The notes under the pieces are model-generated. The model made no database searches, was not told where the DNA came from, and saw only the letters and a program-made list of their open reading frames with translations. Shown here in pieces: positions 8,693-17,818 of a DNA stretch of 64,000 nucleotides. The position numbers and the translations under genes are program-made. How positions within the stretch are numbered: the stretch's first letter is position 1; the number at the start of each line of letters is the position of its first letter. Origin of the DNA: Frateuria_A sp051900425 (GTDB lineage: Bacteria; Pseudomonadota; Gammaproteobacteria; Xanthomonadales; Rhodanobacteraceae); the NCBI RefSeq assembly GCF_051900425.1, contig NZ_JBHZGK010000001.1, positions 310,001 to 374,000 on the forward strand. Reading direction: 5' to 3'.

Positions 8693-11089
8693 TCAGAACT
8701 GGCTGCCGAAGGTGAACTGGATGCGTTCCTCGTAGTGGCGATCGATCGGGTTGGAGCGGATCGGCACGGCGAAGTTGATGATCAGCGGACCGATCGGCGC
8801 CTGCCACTGCAGGGCGATACCGGCAGAGGCGCGCAGGTCGCTGGCGTTGAAGGCCTGGTAGTTGCGGAAGGCATTGCCGACGTCGAGGAACGCCGACACG
8901 CGTGCGGTGTTGATGTCCTTGAGGAACGGCAGCGGGATGAACACCTGGGCCGTGCCGAGCACCTTGAACGCGCCGCCGATCGGCTGGGCGTACTGGTAGT
9001 AGCCGCTGCTGCAGGTGCCGTTGGCGTTGGGCGTGCTGGAGGCGCCGGACGCGCCGATGCACACCTTCGGGCCCAGGGTGTTGTCCTGGAAGCCGCGCAC
9101 GTCGCGCACGCCGCCGGAGTAGAAGTTCTCCCAGAACGGGAAGTCATACGGCTGGCCGGCGTCGAAGTCGCCGAAGGTGCGGCTGTAGGTCTGGTTGCCG
9201 TAGCTGTCGCCGTAGCCGACCTGGCCGTCCAGGTACAGCACGAAGCCGCCACCGACCGGCCAGTAGTGGTTGGCCTCGCCCATGAACTTCCAGTACTGCA
9301 CGGTCGAGCCGGGCAGGGCCACTTCGGTACTGGCCGAGAGCAGGCCGCCGCGGGTGGGCGCCCAGTAGCCGTTGCGGGTGTCGTGGTTCCAGCCCAGCGT
9401 GCCGGTCCAGGTATGCACGGTCCGGTTGCCGATGGCGTTCTGGTAGTCCACCAGCACCTGCGGGGTGATGCCGGGGTAGGTGTTGATCTTGTTGCTGGAC
9501 AGGCCCAGGCCCACGCGCAGGCCGTCGGTCTCGCTGATCGGGATGCCCAGGTAGGTGGAGAACGCCTTGGTGCTGTTCTCGTAGTTGGCGAAGTCGGTGT
9601 TGCCGTAGTCGGTCTTCGAATAGCTCGCGCTGTAGCCGATGCCGACGTTGTTGTCGGTCAGGTAGGGGTTGTAATAGCTGGCGGTGACGCGCGAGTAGTA
9701 GGAGCTGTGCTCGGCGCCCACGCTGAAGCTGTCACCGGTGCCCAGGAAGTTGTTCTGCGACACCGAGGCGTTGAGGATCATGCCCGAATACTGCGAGTAG
9801 CCCACGCCGAACATCAGGCTGCCGGCGGACTGCTCTTCCACCTTCACGGTGACGTCGACCGCATCCTGCGTGCCGGGCACGCGCTGCTTGTCGACGTCGA
9901 CCTTCTTGAAGTAGCCCAGGCGCTGCAGGCGGATCTTCGAACGGTCGACCGCGGCCTGCGAGTACACCGTGCCCTCGAGCTGGCGCATCTCGCGGCGCAG
10001 CACGTCGTCCTCGGTGCGGGTATTGCCCTGGAACACCACGCGGCGCACGTACACGCGCTGGCCGGGTTCGATGAAGAAGGTCATGTCGACGGTGCGCTTG
10101 TCCTTGTCGAGCTTGGGCACCGGGGTGACCTTGGCATAGGCATAGCCGATGTTGGCCAGGATGCCCTTGATCGCGTCGGAGGTCGCCTCGACCCGGGCGC
10201 GGTTGAAGGTGTCGCCCTTCTTGACGAAGACCAGCTTGCGAAGCACGTCTTCGGGCAGGATCAGCTCGCCGAGCAGGTGCACGTCCGAGACGGTATAGAC
10301 CTCCCCTTCCTTGATGCTGGCGGCGATGTACATCGCGCGCTTGTCCGGCGCGATGGTGACCTGGGTGGAGTCGACGCCGAAGTCCGCGTAGCCGCGGTCC
10401 ATGTAGTAGGACTGCAGCTTCTCCAGGTCGCCGGAGAGCTTCTCGCGCGAGTACTGGTCGTCCTTGGAGTACCAGGACATCCAGTTGGAGGTGTCCGACT
10501 CGAAGTCCTCGCGGATGTCCTTGTCGGTGTAGGCGGTATTGCCGACGATGTTGAGCTGCTTGATGCGCGCGGCCTTGCCCTCGCGGATCTCGATGTCGAT
10601 CGCCACGCGGTTGCGGTCAAGCCGGGTCACGTGCGGGTCGACCGAGACGTTGTACTTGCCGCGGTTGTAGTACTGGCGGATCAGTTCCTGCTGCACGCGG
10701 TCCAGCGAGAGCCGGTCGAAGGTCTCGCCCTCGGACAGGCCGATCTCCTTCAGGCCCTTGCGCAGGTCTTCTTCCTTGATGTCCTTGTTGCCGCGCAGGG
10801 TGAGCTTGGCGATCGAGGGCCGCTCGACCACCTTGATCACCAGGATGCTGCCCTCGCGGGAGAGCTCGACGTCGCTGAAGAACTTGGTGTCGTAGAGGGC
10901 GCGGATGGCGCGGGCGGCCTCTTCGTCGGTCAGGCGGTCGCCCTTGTTGACCGGCAGGTAGTTGTAGACCGTGCCGGCGGAGATGCGGTTGAGGCCATCG
11001 ATACGGATGTCGGAAACGACGAACGGCTCGAACGCCAGGACGTTGGCGGAGAGGGAGGCAAGCAGTAGCAGGGCGGCGATACGCTTCAT
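8693..11089 (-). CDS. bamA: Outer membrane protein assembly factor BamA
   Basis: Omp85 insertase of the BAM complex. The protein is 798 aa with a signal peptide (MKRIAALLLLASLSANVLA). It has five periplasmic POTRA domains in roughly the first 400 residues (the first begins FVVSDIRIDGLNRIS) and a C-terminal 16-strand barrel ending FTFGSQF. The last residue is aromatic, as expected for a BAM substrate. The conserved loop-6 motif is seen as VRGFQDNTLGP. It follows rseP after 156 bases, the standard rseP-bamA order. Confidence 0.98.
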   Translation of the reverse strand: MKRIAALLLLASLSANVLAFEPFVVSDIRIDGLNRISAGTVYNYLPVNKGDRLTDEEAARAIRALYDTKFFSDVELSREGSILVIKVVERPSIAKLTLRGNKDIKEEDLRKGLKEIGLSEGETFDRLSLDRVQQELIRQYYNRGKYNVSVDPHVTRLDRNRVAIDIEIREGKAARIKQLNIVGNTAYTDKDIREDFESDTSNWMSWYSKDDQYSREKLSGDLEKLQSYYMDRGYADFGVDSTQVTIAPDKRAMYIAASIKEGEVYTVSDVHLLGELILPEDVLRKLVFVKKGDTFNRARVEATSDAIKGILANIGYAYAKVTPVPKLDKDKRTVDMTFFIEPGQRVYVRRVVFQGNTRTEDDVLRREMRQLEGTVYSQAAVDRSKIRLQRLGYFKKVDVDKQRVPGTQDAVDVTVKVEEQSAGSLMFGVGYSQYSGMILNASVSQNNFLGTGDSFSVGAEHSSYYSRVTASYYNPYLTDNNVGIGYSASYSKTDYGNTDFANYENSTKAFSTYLGIPISETDGLRVGLGLSSNKINTYPGITPQVLVDYQNAIGNRTVHTWTGTLGWNHDTRNGYWAPTRGGLLSASTEVALPGSTVQYWKFMGEANHYWPVGGGFVLYLDGQVGYGDSYGNQTYSRTFGDFDAGQPYDFPFWENFYSGGVRDVRGFQDNTLGPKVCIGASGASSTPNANGTCSSGYYQYAQPIGGAFKVLGTAQVFIPLPFLKDINTARVSAFLDVGNAFRNYQAFNASDLRASAGIALQWQAPIGPLIINFAVPIRSNPIDRHYEERIQFTFGSQF

Positions 11090-11245
11090 CGTCGATTCCG
11101 GTGGGTTATTCCGACGGCCGGCCGCGAGGCCGTTCCAGCATGGTCTGAAGGGAAAGGGCCAGACCCCGTCCCGGAATGCACCCGTGCGCCGTGGCGGGCG
11201 TCACTGCCACGACGTGGCCGATGGCCGCGGGGAAGAGCGCGCGCG

Positions 11246-12592
11246 TCACGAGAGCAGGGTGCGGTGTATGTCGTTGTAGAACGCCAGCCCCATCAGCGTG
11301 AACAGCAGAACCAGGCCGATGTACTGGCCGATCACCTGGGTCCGCTCGCTCACCGGGCTGCCTTTGACCAACTCGATAAGGTAATACAGCAGGTGACCGC
11401 CGTCCAAGACGGGGATCGGGAGCAGGTTGAGGATGGCCAGGCTGAGCGAGACCAGCGCAAGGAAGTTGAGGAACCAGGGCAGGCCCATTTGCGCCGACTG
11501 GTTGGCGACCTGGGCGATGCCGATCACGCCGGACAGGTTCTTGGTCGAAGCCTCGCCGCTGACCATCTTGGCGATCATGGTGAACGTCTGGCGGGTGCTG
11601 TCCCAGGTGGAATTGAGCGCTGCGCCCAATGCCTTGACCGGGCCGTAGCGCCGCATCGCGCTTTCGCCGGGTAGCGCGCCGATGCCGACCGACCAGCGCG
11701 CGGGCTCGCCCTGGAGCGATTCGTAGCGGGCGATCACCGGCAGGTGCAGGGTCTGCGGGCCGCGACGCACGGTCACATCCAGCCTGGGCGACTGCGTGGC
11801 TGCCTCGCGGATTGCCTTGGCGAACGCCTCGAAATCGGCCACCGGCTTGCCGTTGACGGCAAGCAGCACGTCGCCCGGTCGCATGCCCGCCTGCGCGGCA
11901 GGCTGGCCCGGGATCACCGTGGCGGCGACCGCCGCCGGCGGCGCCAGCTTCAGGCCCAGTTTGTCGAAGTACTTGTCGATGCTGCGGCCGGGCACCAGTT
12001 CCTGCAGCGGCAGCACGACGTCGCGCTGGCTGCCGTCACGGCCCTTGACCACCAGGGGCAGCGGTTCGCGGCCGAGCAGGGCGGTGGCGATGTCGTCCAT
12101 CGCGTCGCTCATGGTGGCCACTGGCTCGCCGTCCACGCGCAGCAGGCGGTCACCCGGCTGGATGCCCGCGGTCGCGGCCATGCTGCCGGGCGTGGCGGTC
12201 ACCACCGGCGCGGCGTCCGGCCGGCCCAGCATGAACATCAGCCACAGTGCCGCCACCGCGAAGATCAGGTTGAAACCCGGGCCGGCGATGACGATGGCGA
12301 TGCGCTTCCACACGCTCTTGCTGGTGAACTCCACATCGCGCAGCGCCGGGTCCACGTCGCCCTCGCGCGCATCGAGCATCTTGACGTAGCCGCCCAGCGG
12401 GATCATCGCGACCTGGTACTCGGTGCCGTCGCGGCCGATGCGCTTCCACACGGCGCGGCCGAAGCCGACCGAGAAGCGCAGCACCTTGACCCCGCAGCGG
12501 CGCGCGACCCAGTAATGGCCGAACTCATGGAAGGTCACCAGCACGCCGAGCGTGACCAGCAACCAGAACACCGAGCCGAAGAAGGGATTCAT
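11246..12592 (-). CDS. rseP: Site-2 protease RseP
   Basis: Inner-membrane zinc metalloprotease that cleaves the anti-sigma factor RseA in the envelope stress pathway. The protein is 448 aa. The zinc motif HEFGH is at residues 22-26 in the first membrane segment. Two PDZ domains lie in the periplasmic middle (for example PGSMAATAGIQPGDRLLRVDG and GQPAAQAGMRPGDVLLAVNG). The second active-site motif NLLPIPVLDGGH is near residue 396. It lies 39 bases downstream of dxr on the same strand. Confidence 0.97.
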   Translation of the reverse strand: MNPFFGSVFWLLVTLGVLVTFHEFGHYWVARRCGVKVLRFSVGFGRAVWKRIGRDGTEYQVAMIPLGGYVKMLDAREGDVDPALRDVEFTSKSVWKRIAIVIAGPGFNLIFAVAALWLMFMLGRPDAAPVVTATPGSMAATAGIQPGDRLLRVDGEPVATMSDAMDDIATALLGREPLPLVVKGRDGSQRDVVLPLQELVPGRSIDKYFDKLGLKLAPPAAVAATVIPGQPAAQAGMRPGDVLLAVNGKPVADFEAFAKAIREAATQSPRLDVTVRRGPQTLHLPVIARYESLQGEPARWSVGIGALPGESAMRRYGPVKALGAALNSTWDSTRQTFTMIAKMVSGEASTKNLSGVIGIAQVANQSAQMGLPWFLNFLALVSLSLAILNLLPIPVLDGGHLLYYLIELVKGSPVSERTQVIGQYIGLVLLFTLMGLAFYNDIHRTLLS

Positions 12593-12631
12593 CTGGAAAA
12601 ACCTGGGGATTTCTTCTCGAGTCCGAGCTTA

Positions 12632-13822
12632 TCAGCAAGCCGTGCGCAACTTGCGCCGCGCCACTGAACGTGCCTGCGCGTCGCGTTCGCGCAGCGTCTG
12701 GACATCGACCACGGGCTGGGCCGGCAGTTCCGCAAGCACCCCCTCGACCAGGTCGGCGATCGACAGGAACGGCAGCGCGCCGGCCAGGAAAGCCTCCACC
12801 GCGACCTCGTTGGCGGCGTTGAGGACCGCGGGGGCGTCGCCACCCTCGCGCAGGGCGGCAAAGGCCAGCGCCAGGCAGCGGAAGGTTTCCAGGTCCGGCT
12901 TCTCGAAGGCGAGCGGGGCGCAGGCGGCCAAATCCAGCGGTGCCACGCCCGCCTCGATCCGCTCGGGCCAGGCCAGCGCATGGGCGATCGCCGTGCGCAT
13001 GTCCGGATTGCCCAGTTGGGCGAGCACCGAGCCGTCGGCGTACTCGACCATGGAATGGATCATGCTCTGCGGGTGCACCACCACGTCGATGCGCCCGGGC
13101 GCGGCACCGAACAGGTGGTGCGCCTCGATCACTTCCAGGCCCTTGTTCATCAGGGTGGCCGAATCGACCGAGATCTTGCGGCCCATCACCCAGTTGGGGT
13201 GTTTGCAGGCCTGATCCGGCGTAACGCTGGCGAGCTCGGCACGACTGCGGCCGCGGAACGGACCACCCGACGCGGTCAGGATCAACCGGCGTACCCCGTG
13301 CGCATCGAGCTCCGGCCGACCGCCCGGCAAGCACTGGAAGATCGCGTTGTGTTCGGAGTCGACCGGCACCAGCTCGCCGCCGCCTTCGCGCAGCGCGGCC
13401 AGCAGCAGCGGCCCGGCCATCACGATCGATTCCTTGTTGGCCAGCAGCAGGCGCTTGCCGGCACATGCGGCGGCCAGCGTCGACTCCAGCCCGGCGGCGC
13501 CGACGATCGCGGCGACCACCGTATCGCACAGTGGCCCGGCCGCCGCCGCGGCGATCGCTGCGGCACCGCTGGCCACCTCGCACTGCACGCCGGCGGCGGC
13601 GAGCTGGCGAGCCAGGGCGCCCTCCATGGCCGGATCGGCCACGATCGCCAGCTCCGGCCGGTGCGCCACGCAGAGCGCCACGAGCGCCTCGACGTTGCGG
13701 TTTGCTACCAGCACGGTGGCGCGGAAGCGCTCCGGGTGGCGGGCGATCACGTCGAGCGTGCTGCCACCGATCGAGCCGGTGGCGCCCAGCACGGCGACCC
13801 GGCGGGCTACGACGTTGCTCAT
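12632..13822 (-). CDS. dxr: 1-deoxy-D-xylulose 5-phosphate reductoisomerase
   Basis: Second enzyme of the MEP isoprenoid pathway, an NADPH-dependent reductoisomerase. The protein is 396 aa. Visible signatures are the dinucleotide motif LGATGSIGGSTLDVI, the metal ligands in VDSEHNAIFQCL, the flexible-loop LTASGGPFRGRS, HPNWVMGRKISVDSATLMNK and HPQSMIHSMVEY. Its ATG overlaps the cdsA stop (ATGA). With uppS nearby, it places isoprenoid precursor and polyprenyl carrier synthesis in one string. Confidence 0.97.
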   Translation of the reverse strand: MSNVVARRVAVLGATGSIGGSTLDVIARHPERFRATVLVANRNVEALVALCVAHRPELAIVADPAMEGALARQLAAAGVQCEVASGAAAIAAAAAGPLCDTVVAAIVGAAGLESTLAAACAGKRLLLANKESIVMAGPLLLAALREGGGELVPVDSEHNAIFQCLPGGRPELDAHGVRRLILTASGGPFRGRSRAELASVTPDQACKHPNWVMGRKISVDSATLMNKGLEVIEAHHLFGAAPGRIDVVVHPQSMIHSMVEYADGSVLAQLGNPDMRTAIAHALAWPERIEAGVAPLDLAACAPLAFEKPDLETFRCLALAFAALREGGDAPAVLNAANEVAVEAFLAGALPFLSIADLVEGVLAELPAQPVVDVQTLRERDAQARSVARRKLRTAC

Positions 13823-14640
13823 AGGCCGAGCAGCAACTTGCCCAGGGCGAAAACCGGAACCGCAGCGAACACGCTATCCATGCGGTCGAGCAGGCCACCG
13901 TGGCCGGGGAACATGCGGCCGGAATCCTTCACCTGGGCGTGGCGCTTCATGAGGCTTTCGACCAGGTCGCCGACGATCGAGGCCGCCACGGTGAGCACCG
14001 CCAGCAACGCCAGCGCCAGCAGGCGCCAGCCCTGCACCCCGAGCAGCATGCCGCCGACGACCGCCACCAGCGCACCGGCAACCAGCGCGCCATACGCGCC
14101 AGCCCAGGTCTTGCCCGGACTGATGTTGGGGGCGAGCTTGCGCTTGCCCAGGAAGCGGCCGCTGAAATAAGCGCCGATGTCGGCCGCCCACACGAGGAAC
14201 AGCGTCAGCAGCGTCCACCAGTGGCCATTGGGCTCACTGGCGTGGATCGTCTGCAGCCCCACGAATGCCGGAAAGGCCACCAGCGCGCCGGCGGCAAGCT
14301 TCAGATTGCGGTTTTCCGCGGTCGGTGCGGCGGCGAAGGCAAAGTTTTTCAGCCACACGCAGGCCAGCGCCCACCAGGCAGTCCCCGCGACCAGTGCCGG
14401 CCACGTGATCCAGTCGCGTAGCCACCACAACAGCGCGAACACCACCAGCGCCACCCCCAGCAGCAGCGCACGCGCCGGCCGGTTGCGCAGCCCGGACAGG
14501 CGCGTCCACTCCCACAGCCCGGCAAGGAATGCCGCCATCACCACGAGGGCGAACAGCCAAGTCCAACCCGGCGGCAGCAGGATCACCAGGATCGCCAGGG
14601 GCGCGAGCAGCAGGGCGGTGAGGGTGCGTTGGAGCAGCAT
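13819..14640 (-). CDS. cdsA: Phosphatidate cytidylyltransferase
   Basis: Makes CDP-diacylglycerol from phosphatidate and CTP. The protein is 273 aa with about eight transmembrane segments. It ends with the family signature spanning KRHAQVKDSGRMFPGHGG-LLDR near the C-terminus. The start is ATG 14640 (MLLQRTLTALLLAPLA), with AAGGATCC upstream; the frame is open further upstream but only as a shadow of uppS. It lies 25 bases after uppS. Confidence 0.96.
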   Translation of the reverse strand: MLLQRTLTALLLAPLAILVILLPPGWTWLFALVVMAAFLAGLWEWTRLSGLRNRPARALLLGVALVVFALLWWLRDWITWPALVAGTAWWALACVWLKNFAFAAAPTAENRNLKLAAGALVAFPAFVGLQTIHASEPNGHWWTLLTLFLVWAADIGAYFSGRFLGKRKLAPNISPGKTWAGAYGALVAGALVAVVGGMLLGVQGWRLLALALLAVLTVAASIVGDLVESLMKRHAQVKDSGRMFPGHGGLLDRMDSVFAAVPVFALGKLLLGL

Positions 14641-14665
14641 CGAGGATCCTTGGGTTATCGACCGA

Positions 14666-15388
14666 TCATACGGATCGGGCGACCTGCTCGCCGGTCTTGC
14701 CGTAACGGCGTTCGCGGCGGGCAAAGTCCTCGATGGCGCGGGCCAGGCAGGCCTGGTCGAAATCCGGCCACAAGGTGTCGGTGAAGTAGAGCTCGGCGTA
14801 GGCGAGCTGCCAGAGCAGGAAGTTGCTGACGCGCACCTCGCCGCCGGTACGGATGAACAGGTCCAGCGGAGGCAACTCGGCCAGCGACGTATAGCCGCCC
14901 AGGCGCGCCTCGTCGAGGTCCTCCAGGCGCAGCTCGCCCTGTGCGACCGCGATCGCCGCCTGGCGTGCGGCATGCACGATGTCCCAGCGGCCGCCGTAGT
15001 TGACCGCCACGTTGAGCGCGAGCTTGAGGTTGTCCGCGGTTCGCGCCATCGCCAGCTCCATGCGCTTGCGCAGTTCGGCGTTGAAGGCGGTGAGGTCCCC
15101 GATGAAGCGCAGGCGCACGCCCTGCTCGTGCAGTTCGTCCACTTCCTTGTCCAGCGCGCGCAGGAACAGTTCCATCAGCGCACCGACTTCCTCATCCGGA
15201 CGGCGCCAGTTCTCGCTGGAGAAGGCGAACAGGGTCAATGCCTCCACGCCCTGGCGCAGGCAGCCTTCGACGACCTCGCGTACGGCCTTGCGGCCGGCGT
15301 TGTGGCCGAAGCTGCGCGGGCGCAGTCGCGCCTTCGCCCAACGGCCGTTGCCGTCCATCACGATGGCGATGTGGCGGGGGATGGTCAT
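14666..15388 (-). CDS. uppS: Undecaprenyl diphosphate synthase
   Basis: cis-Prenyltransferase that makes the C55 carrier lipid for peptidoglycan and O-antigen. The protein is 240 aa. The catalytic Asp12 is in IVMDGNGRWAK, followed by FGHNAGRKA, and the C-terminal isopentenyl-PP binding motif RTGGEVRVSNFLLWQ is present. It is followed closely by cdsA. Upstream is a 224-base gap with REP-like palindromes before frr. Confidence 0.97.
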   Translation of the reverse strand: MTIPRHIAIVMDGNGRWAKARLRPRSFGHNAGRKAVREVVEGCLRQGVEALTLFAFSSENWRRPDEEVGALMELFLRALDKEVDELHEQGVRLRFIGDLTAFNAELRKRMELAMARTADNLKLALNVAVNYGGRWDIVHAARQAAIAVAQGELRLEDLDEARLGGYTSLAELPPLDLFIRTGGEVRVSNFLLWQLAYAELYFTDTLWPDFDQACLARAIEDFARRERRYGKTGEQVARSV

Positions 15389-15406
15389 GGGTGCGCGCGG
15401 CTGGAT

Positions 15407-15541
15407 CCTTCTCCCCTCCGGGGAGAAGGTGGCCCGAAGGGTCGGATGAGGGGCTGGGGCTCGCGGGGAAGGCTGCGTGCGCCAACTCCGGAGAGAGCTT
15501 CCCGCAAGAGCGGCCCCTCACCCCGGCCCTCTCCCCCTGCT
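15407..15541. repeat. Family-B REP-like pair between frr and uppS
   Basis: The first element (15407-15455) has the palindrome CCTTCTCCCC..GGGGAGAAGG followed by GCCCGAAGGGTCGGATGAGG. The second (15511-15541) has CGGCCCCTCACCCCGGCC. They face each other across about 55 bases, like a BIME-type REP pair. Confidence 0.8.
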
Positions 15542-15612
15542 CTCACAAAAGACGGGGCAGAGGGAGCAGTGCGAGAGGCGTGCGGAGTGTTCATGGCGAT
15601 GAGCGGAGCCGC

Positions 15613-16170
15613 TCAAATGGCCATCAGCTCGTCTTCCTTGGCCTTGACCACGGCATCGACTTCCTTGACGAAGCGGTCGGTCAGCTTCTGGATCTCGTCG
15701 TCGGCGCGGCGCTCGTCGTCCTCGCTGATCTGCTTGTCCTTGAGCAGGTCCTTGACCTTCTGCATGGCATCGCGGCGGATGTTGCGGATGGCGATCTTGG
15801 CGTTCTCGCCCTCGTGCGACACGTGCTTGGCCAGCTCCTTGCGGCGCTCCTCGGTCAGCGGCGGCATGTTCAGGCGGATCACGGTGCCGGCGGTGGTCGG
15901 CGTGACGCCGATGTCCGAGGCCATGATCGCCTTCTCGATCGGCGCCACCATGCTCTTCTCGAACGGCGAGATCTGGATCGAGCGGGCGTCGGCCAGCGAC
16001 ACCGAGGCGACCTGGTTCAGCGGCATGTCCGAGCCGTAGTAGGGCACCTTGATGTGGTCGACCAGCGCGGTGCTGGCACGGCCGGTGCGCAGGCGGGTCA
16101 GGTCGTGCTTGAGCGCGTCGATGCTCTTGCCCATGCGGGTCTGGGCATCGGTCTTGATGTCGTTGAGCAT
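15613..16170 (-). CDS. frr: Ribosome recycling factor
   Basis: Splits post-termination ribosomes together with EF-G. The 185-aa length matches E. coli exactly. Conserved stretches include MLNDIKTDAQTRMGKSIDAL at the N-terminus, RTGRAS, the P-[LM]-N-Q region and VRLNMPPLTEERR-like RLNMPPLTEERRKEL. It ends KAKEDELMAI. I use ATG 16170; the open frame extends 16 codons upstream but lacks family support. It lies downstream of pyrH with a family-A repeat between. Confidence 0.97.
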   Translation of the reverse strand: MLNDIKTDAQTRMGKSIDALKHDLTRLRTGRASTALVDHIKVPYYGSDMPLNQVASVSLADARSIQISPFEKSMVAPIEKAIMASDIGVTPTTAGTVIRLNMPPLTEERRKELAKHVSHEGENAKIAIRNIRRDAMQKVKDLLKDKQISEDDERRADDEIQKLTDRFVKEVDAVVKAKEDELMAI

Positions 16171-16242
16171 GGGGGTCACCCGGCGTTGCGTGAAGCTGGA
16201 AAGTATAGCAGCGTGCACATGTCGACGGCCCGGCCCGTGAAC

Positions 16243-16327
16243 TCCTTGCAGGCGCGCACCTGTGCGCGACCGCCATGCTCATCCGCACGGGATGGCCGAC
16301 CTTGCCGGTCGCGCCCGCGGGCGCTCG
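16243..16327. repeat. Family-A REP-like element between pyrH and frr
   Basis: An imperfect inverted repeat starts CCTTGCAGGCGCGCACCTGT and ends GGTCGCGCCCGCGGGCG. It fills the 165-base gap between pyrH and frr. Confidence 0.7.
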
Positions 16328-16335
16328 TCGGAAGA

Positions 16336-17058
16336 TCAGCTGGCGGTGACGAGCGTGCCGACCTGGGCGCCCTGCATGATACGCATGAGGTTCCCCGGCA
16401 CGGTCATGTCATAGATCCGCAGCGGCATGCCGTGGTCGCGGCACAGGGCGATCGCGGCGGTATCCATTACCTGCAGGTTGCGCTGGATGACCTCGTCGTA
16501 GGTCAGCTGTTCGTAGCGCGTGGCGCTGGCGTCGCGTGCGGGATCGGCGGTGTACACGCCATCGACCTTGGTGGCCTTGAGCAGCAGGTCGGCGCCGATC
16601 TCCACCGCCCGCAGCGCGGCGGCCGAATCGGTAGTGAAGAACGGGTTGCCGGTGCCCGCCGCGAACAGCGCGATGCGGCCCTTCTCGATGTGGCGGATGG
16701 CGCGGCGGCGGATGAAGTCCTCGGCCACGTCGTGGATCTGGATCGCGCTCATCACGCGCGCATAGCCGCCGCGCTTCTCGATCGCGTCGGCCATCGCCAG
16801 CGCGTTCATCACGGTGGCGAGCATGCCCATGTGGTCTCCGGTCACCCGGTCCATGCCGGCCGCCGCCAGGCCTGCGCCGCGGAAGATGTTGCCGCCGCCG
16901 ATCACCACGCCCACTTCCACGCCGGCCTTGCGCACCTCGATGATCTCGTTGGCCAGCCGGCCGATCACCTTCGGGTCGATGCCGTAGTCCGCCTCGCCCA
17001 TCAATGCTTCACCGGAGAGCTTGAGCAGGATGCGGCGGTACTTGGGCTGGTCGCTCAT
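16336..17058 (-). CDS. pyrH: UMP kinase
   Basis: Phosphorylates UMP to UDP for pyrimidine nucleotide synthesis; a hexameric amino-acid-kinase-fold enzyme. The protein is 240 aa (E. coli 241). Seen are RILLKLSGEALMG at the N-terminus, GVVIGGGNIFRGAG, GTGNPFFTTDSAAALRA and ATKVDGVYTADP. The start is ATG 17058, with GGAG upstream (GGAGACCCC). It forms the usual tsf-pyrH-frr order, but is separated from tsf by the plus-strand VOC gene, so it probably has its own promoter. Confidence 0.97.
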   Translation of the reverse strand: MSDQPKYRRILLKLSGEALMGEADYGIDPKVIGRLANEIIEVRKAGVEVGVVIGGGNIFRGAGLAAAGMDRVTGDHMGMLATVMNALAMADAIEKRGGYARVMSAIQIHDVAEDFIRRRAIRHIEKGRIALFAAGTGNPFFTTDSAAALRAVEIGADLLLKATKVDGVYTADPARDASATRYEQLTYDEVIQRNLQVMDTAAIALCRDHGMPLRIYDMTVPGNLMRIMQGAQVGTLVTAS

Positions 17059-17180
17059 GGGGTCTCCGGATTGTGGGTAAACCGGCATATTGTAGCCGCG
17101 CGGCGGTACGACGTCAGGCGCAGGGCGCGCGAACGGGACGAATCGTTCATGCTGCAGAACCGCCAACCTCTGGAGTTCCC

Positions 17181-17567
17181 ATGCACCTCGGCGCGATCGC
17201 CTTGCTTGTACGCGACTACGACGAAGCCATCGCGTACTACACCGGTTCCCTCGGCTTCACGCTGATCGAGGACTCGCCGCAAGGCGCAGGCAAGCGCTGG
17301 GTCATCGTGGCGCCGCCGGGATCGCTCGAAACGCGTCTGCTGCTGGCGAAGGCTGCCAATCCGCAGCAGTTGCAGGCGGTGGGCAATCAGTCGGGCGGAC
17401 GTGTTTTCCTGTTTTTGCACACGGCCGACTTCCACGCCAGCTATCAGGCGATGCGCGCCAAGGGCGTTCGCTTTTGTGAAGAACCACGCGAGGAGGCGTA
17501 CGCCACCGTCGTGGTGTTCGAGGATCTCTACGGCAACCGCTGGGACCTGTTGCAGCCGCGGGGCTGA
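17181..17567 (+). CDS. VOC (glyoxalase/bleomycin-resistance) family protein
   Basis: Vicinal-oxygen-chelate fold protein of 128 aa, a single paired beta-alpha-beta-beta-beta unit. It starts MHLGAIALLVRDYDEAIAYY with the GFTLIEDS segment after it, and ends VFEDLYGNRWDLLQP. The last segment has the glutamate/asparagine pattern of VOC metal sites. The start ATG 17181 has GGAG seven bases upstream. It is a monocistronic gene on the opposite strand inserted between pyrH and tsf. The substrate cannot be told from sequence; dioxygenase-like or glyoxalase-like relatives are both possible. Confidence 0.85.
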   Translation: MHLGAIALLVRDYDEAIAYYTGSLGFTLIEDSPQGAGKRWVIVAPPGSLETRLLLAKAANPQQLQAVGNQSGGRVFLFLHTADFHASYQAMRAKGVRFCEEPREEAYATVVVFEDLYGNRWDLLQPRG

Positions 17568-17671
17568 GGGGCGCGGCGGTCACGATGGGCGGAAAGGGCG
17601 AATGCCCGTGACCGCGAGTTCGCCAGAGGCGAGCCTCGCATTGCGGGACACCTGAGCCCCGAGAACCCCGT

Positions 17672-17750
17672 CGGAGCGCACCATGTGCGCGACCGCAGGC
17701 CGCACCATGCCGGTCAGCCTGCAACGCGCGGTCGCGCCTGCACGGGCGCC
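17672..17750. repeat. Family-A REP-like element
   Basis: Degenerate arms CGGAGCGCACCATGTGCGCG and GCGGTCGCGCCTGCACGGGC face each other in the gap between the convergent VOC gene and tsf. Confidence 0.6.
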
Positions 17751-17765
17751 GCTTGGTCGGGTGAA

Positions 17766-17797
17766 GAACAAAAAAGGCCGCGGTTGCCCGCGGCCTT
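17766..17797 (-). terminator. Rho-independent terminator after tsf
   Basis: On the minus strand, the perfect ten-base-pair stem AAGGCCGCGG / CCGCGGCCTT with a four-base loop is followed by TTTTGTTCTTC. It starts 22 bases after the tsf stop. It ends the rpsB-tsf unit. Confidence 0.85.
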
Positions 17798-17818
17798 CTT
17801 CAGCGATGCAGATGGCGC

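Noticed and set aside
8735..11068. Long open frame opposite bamA
   Set aside because: Same antisense effect; the minus strand carries a full BamA.
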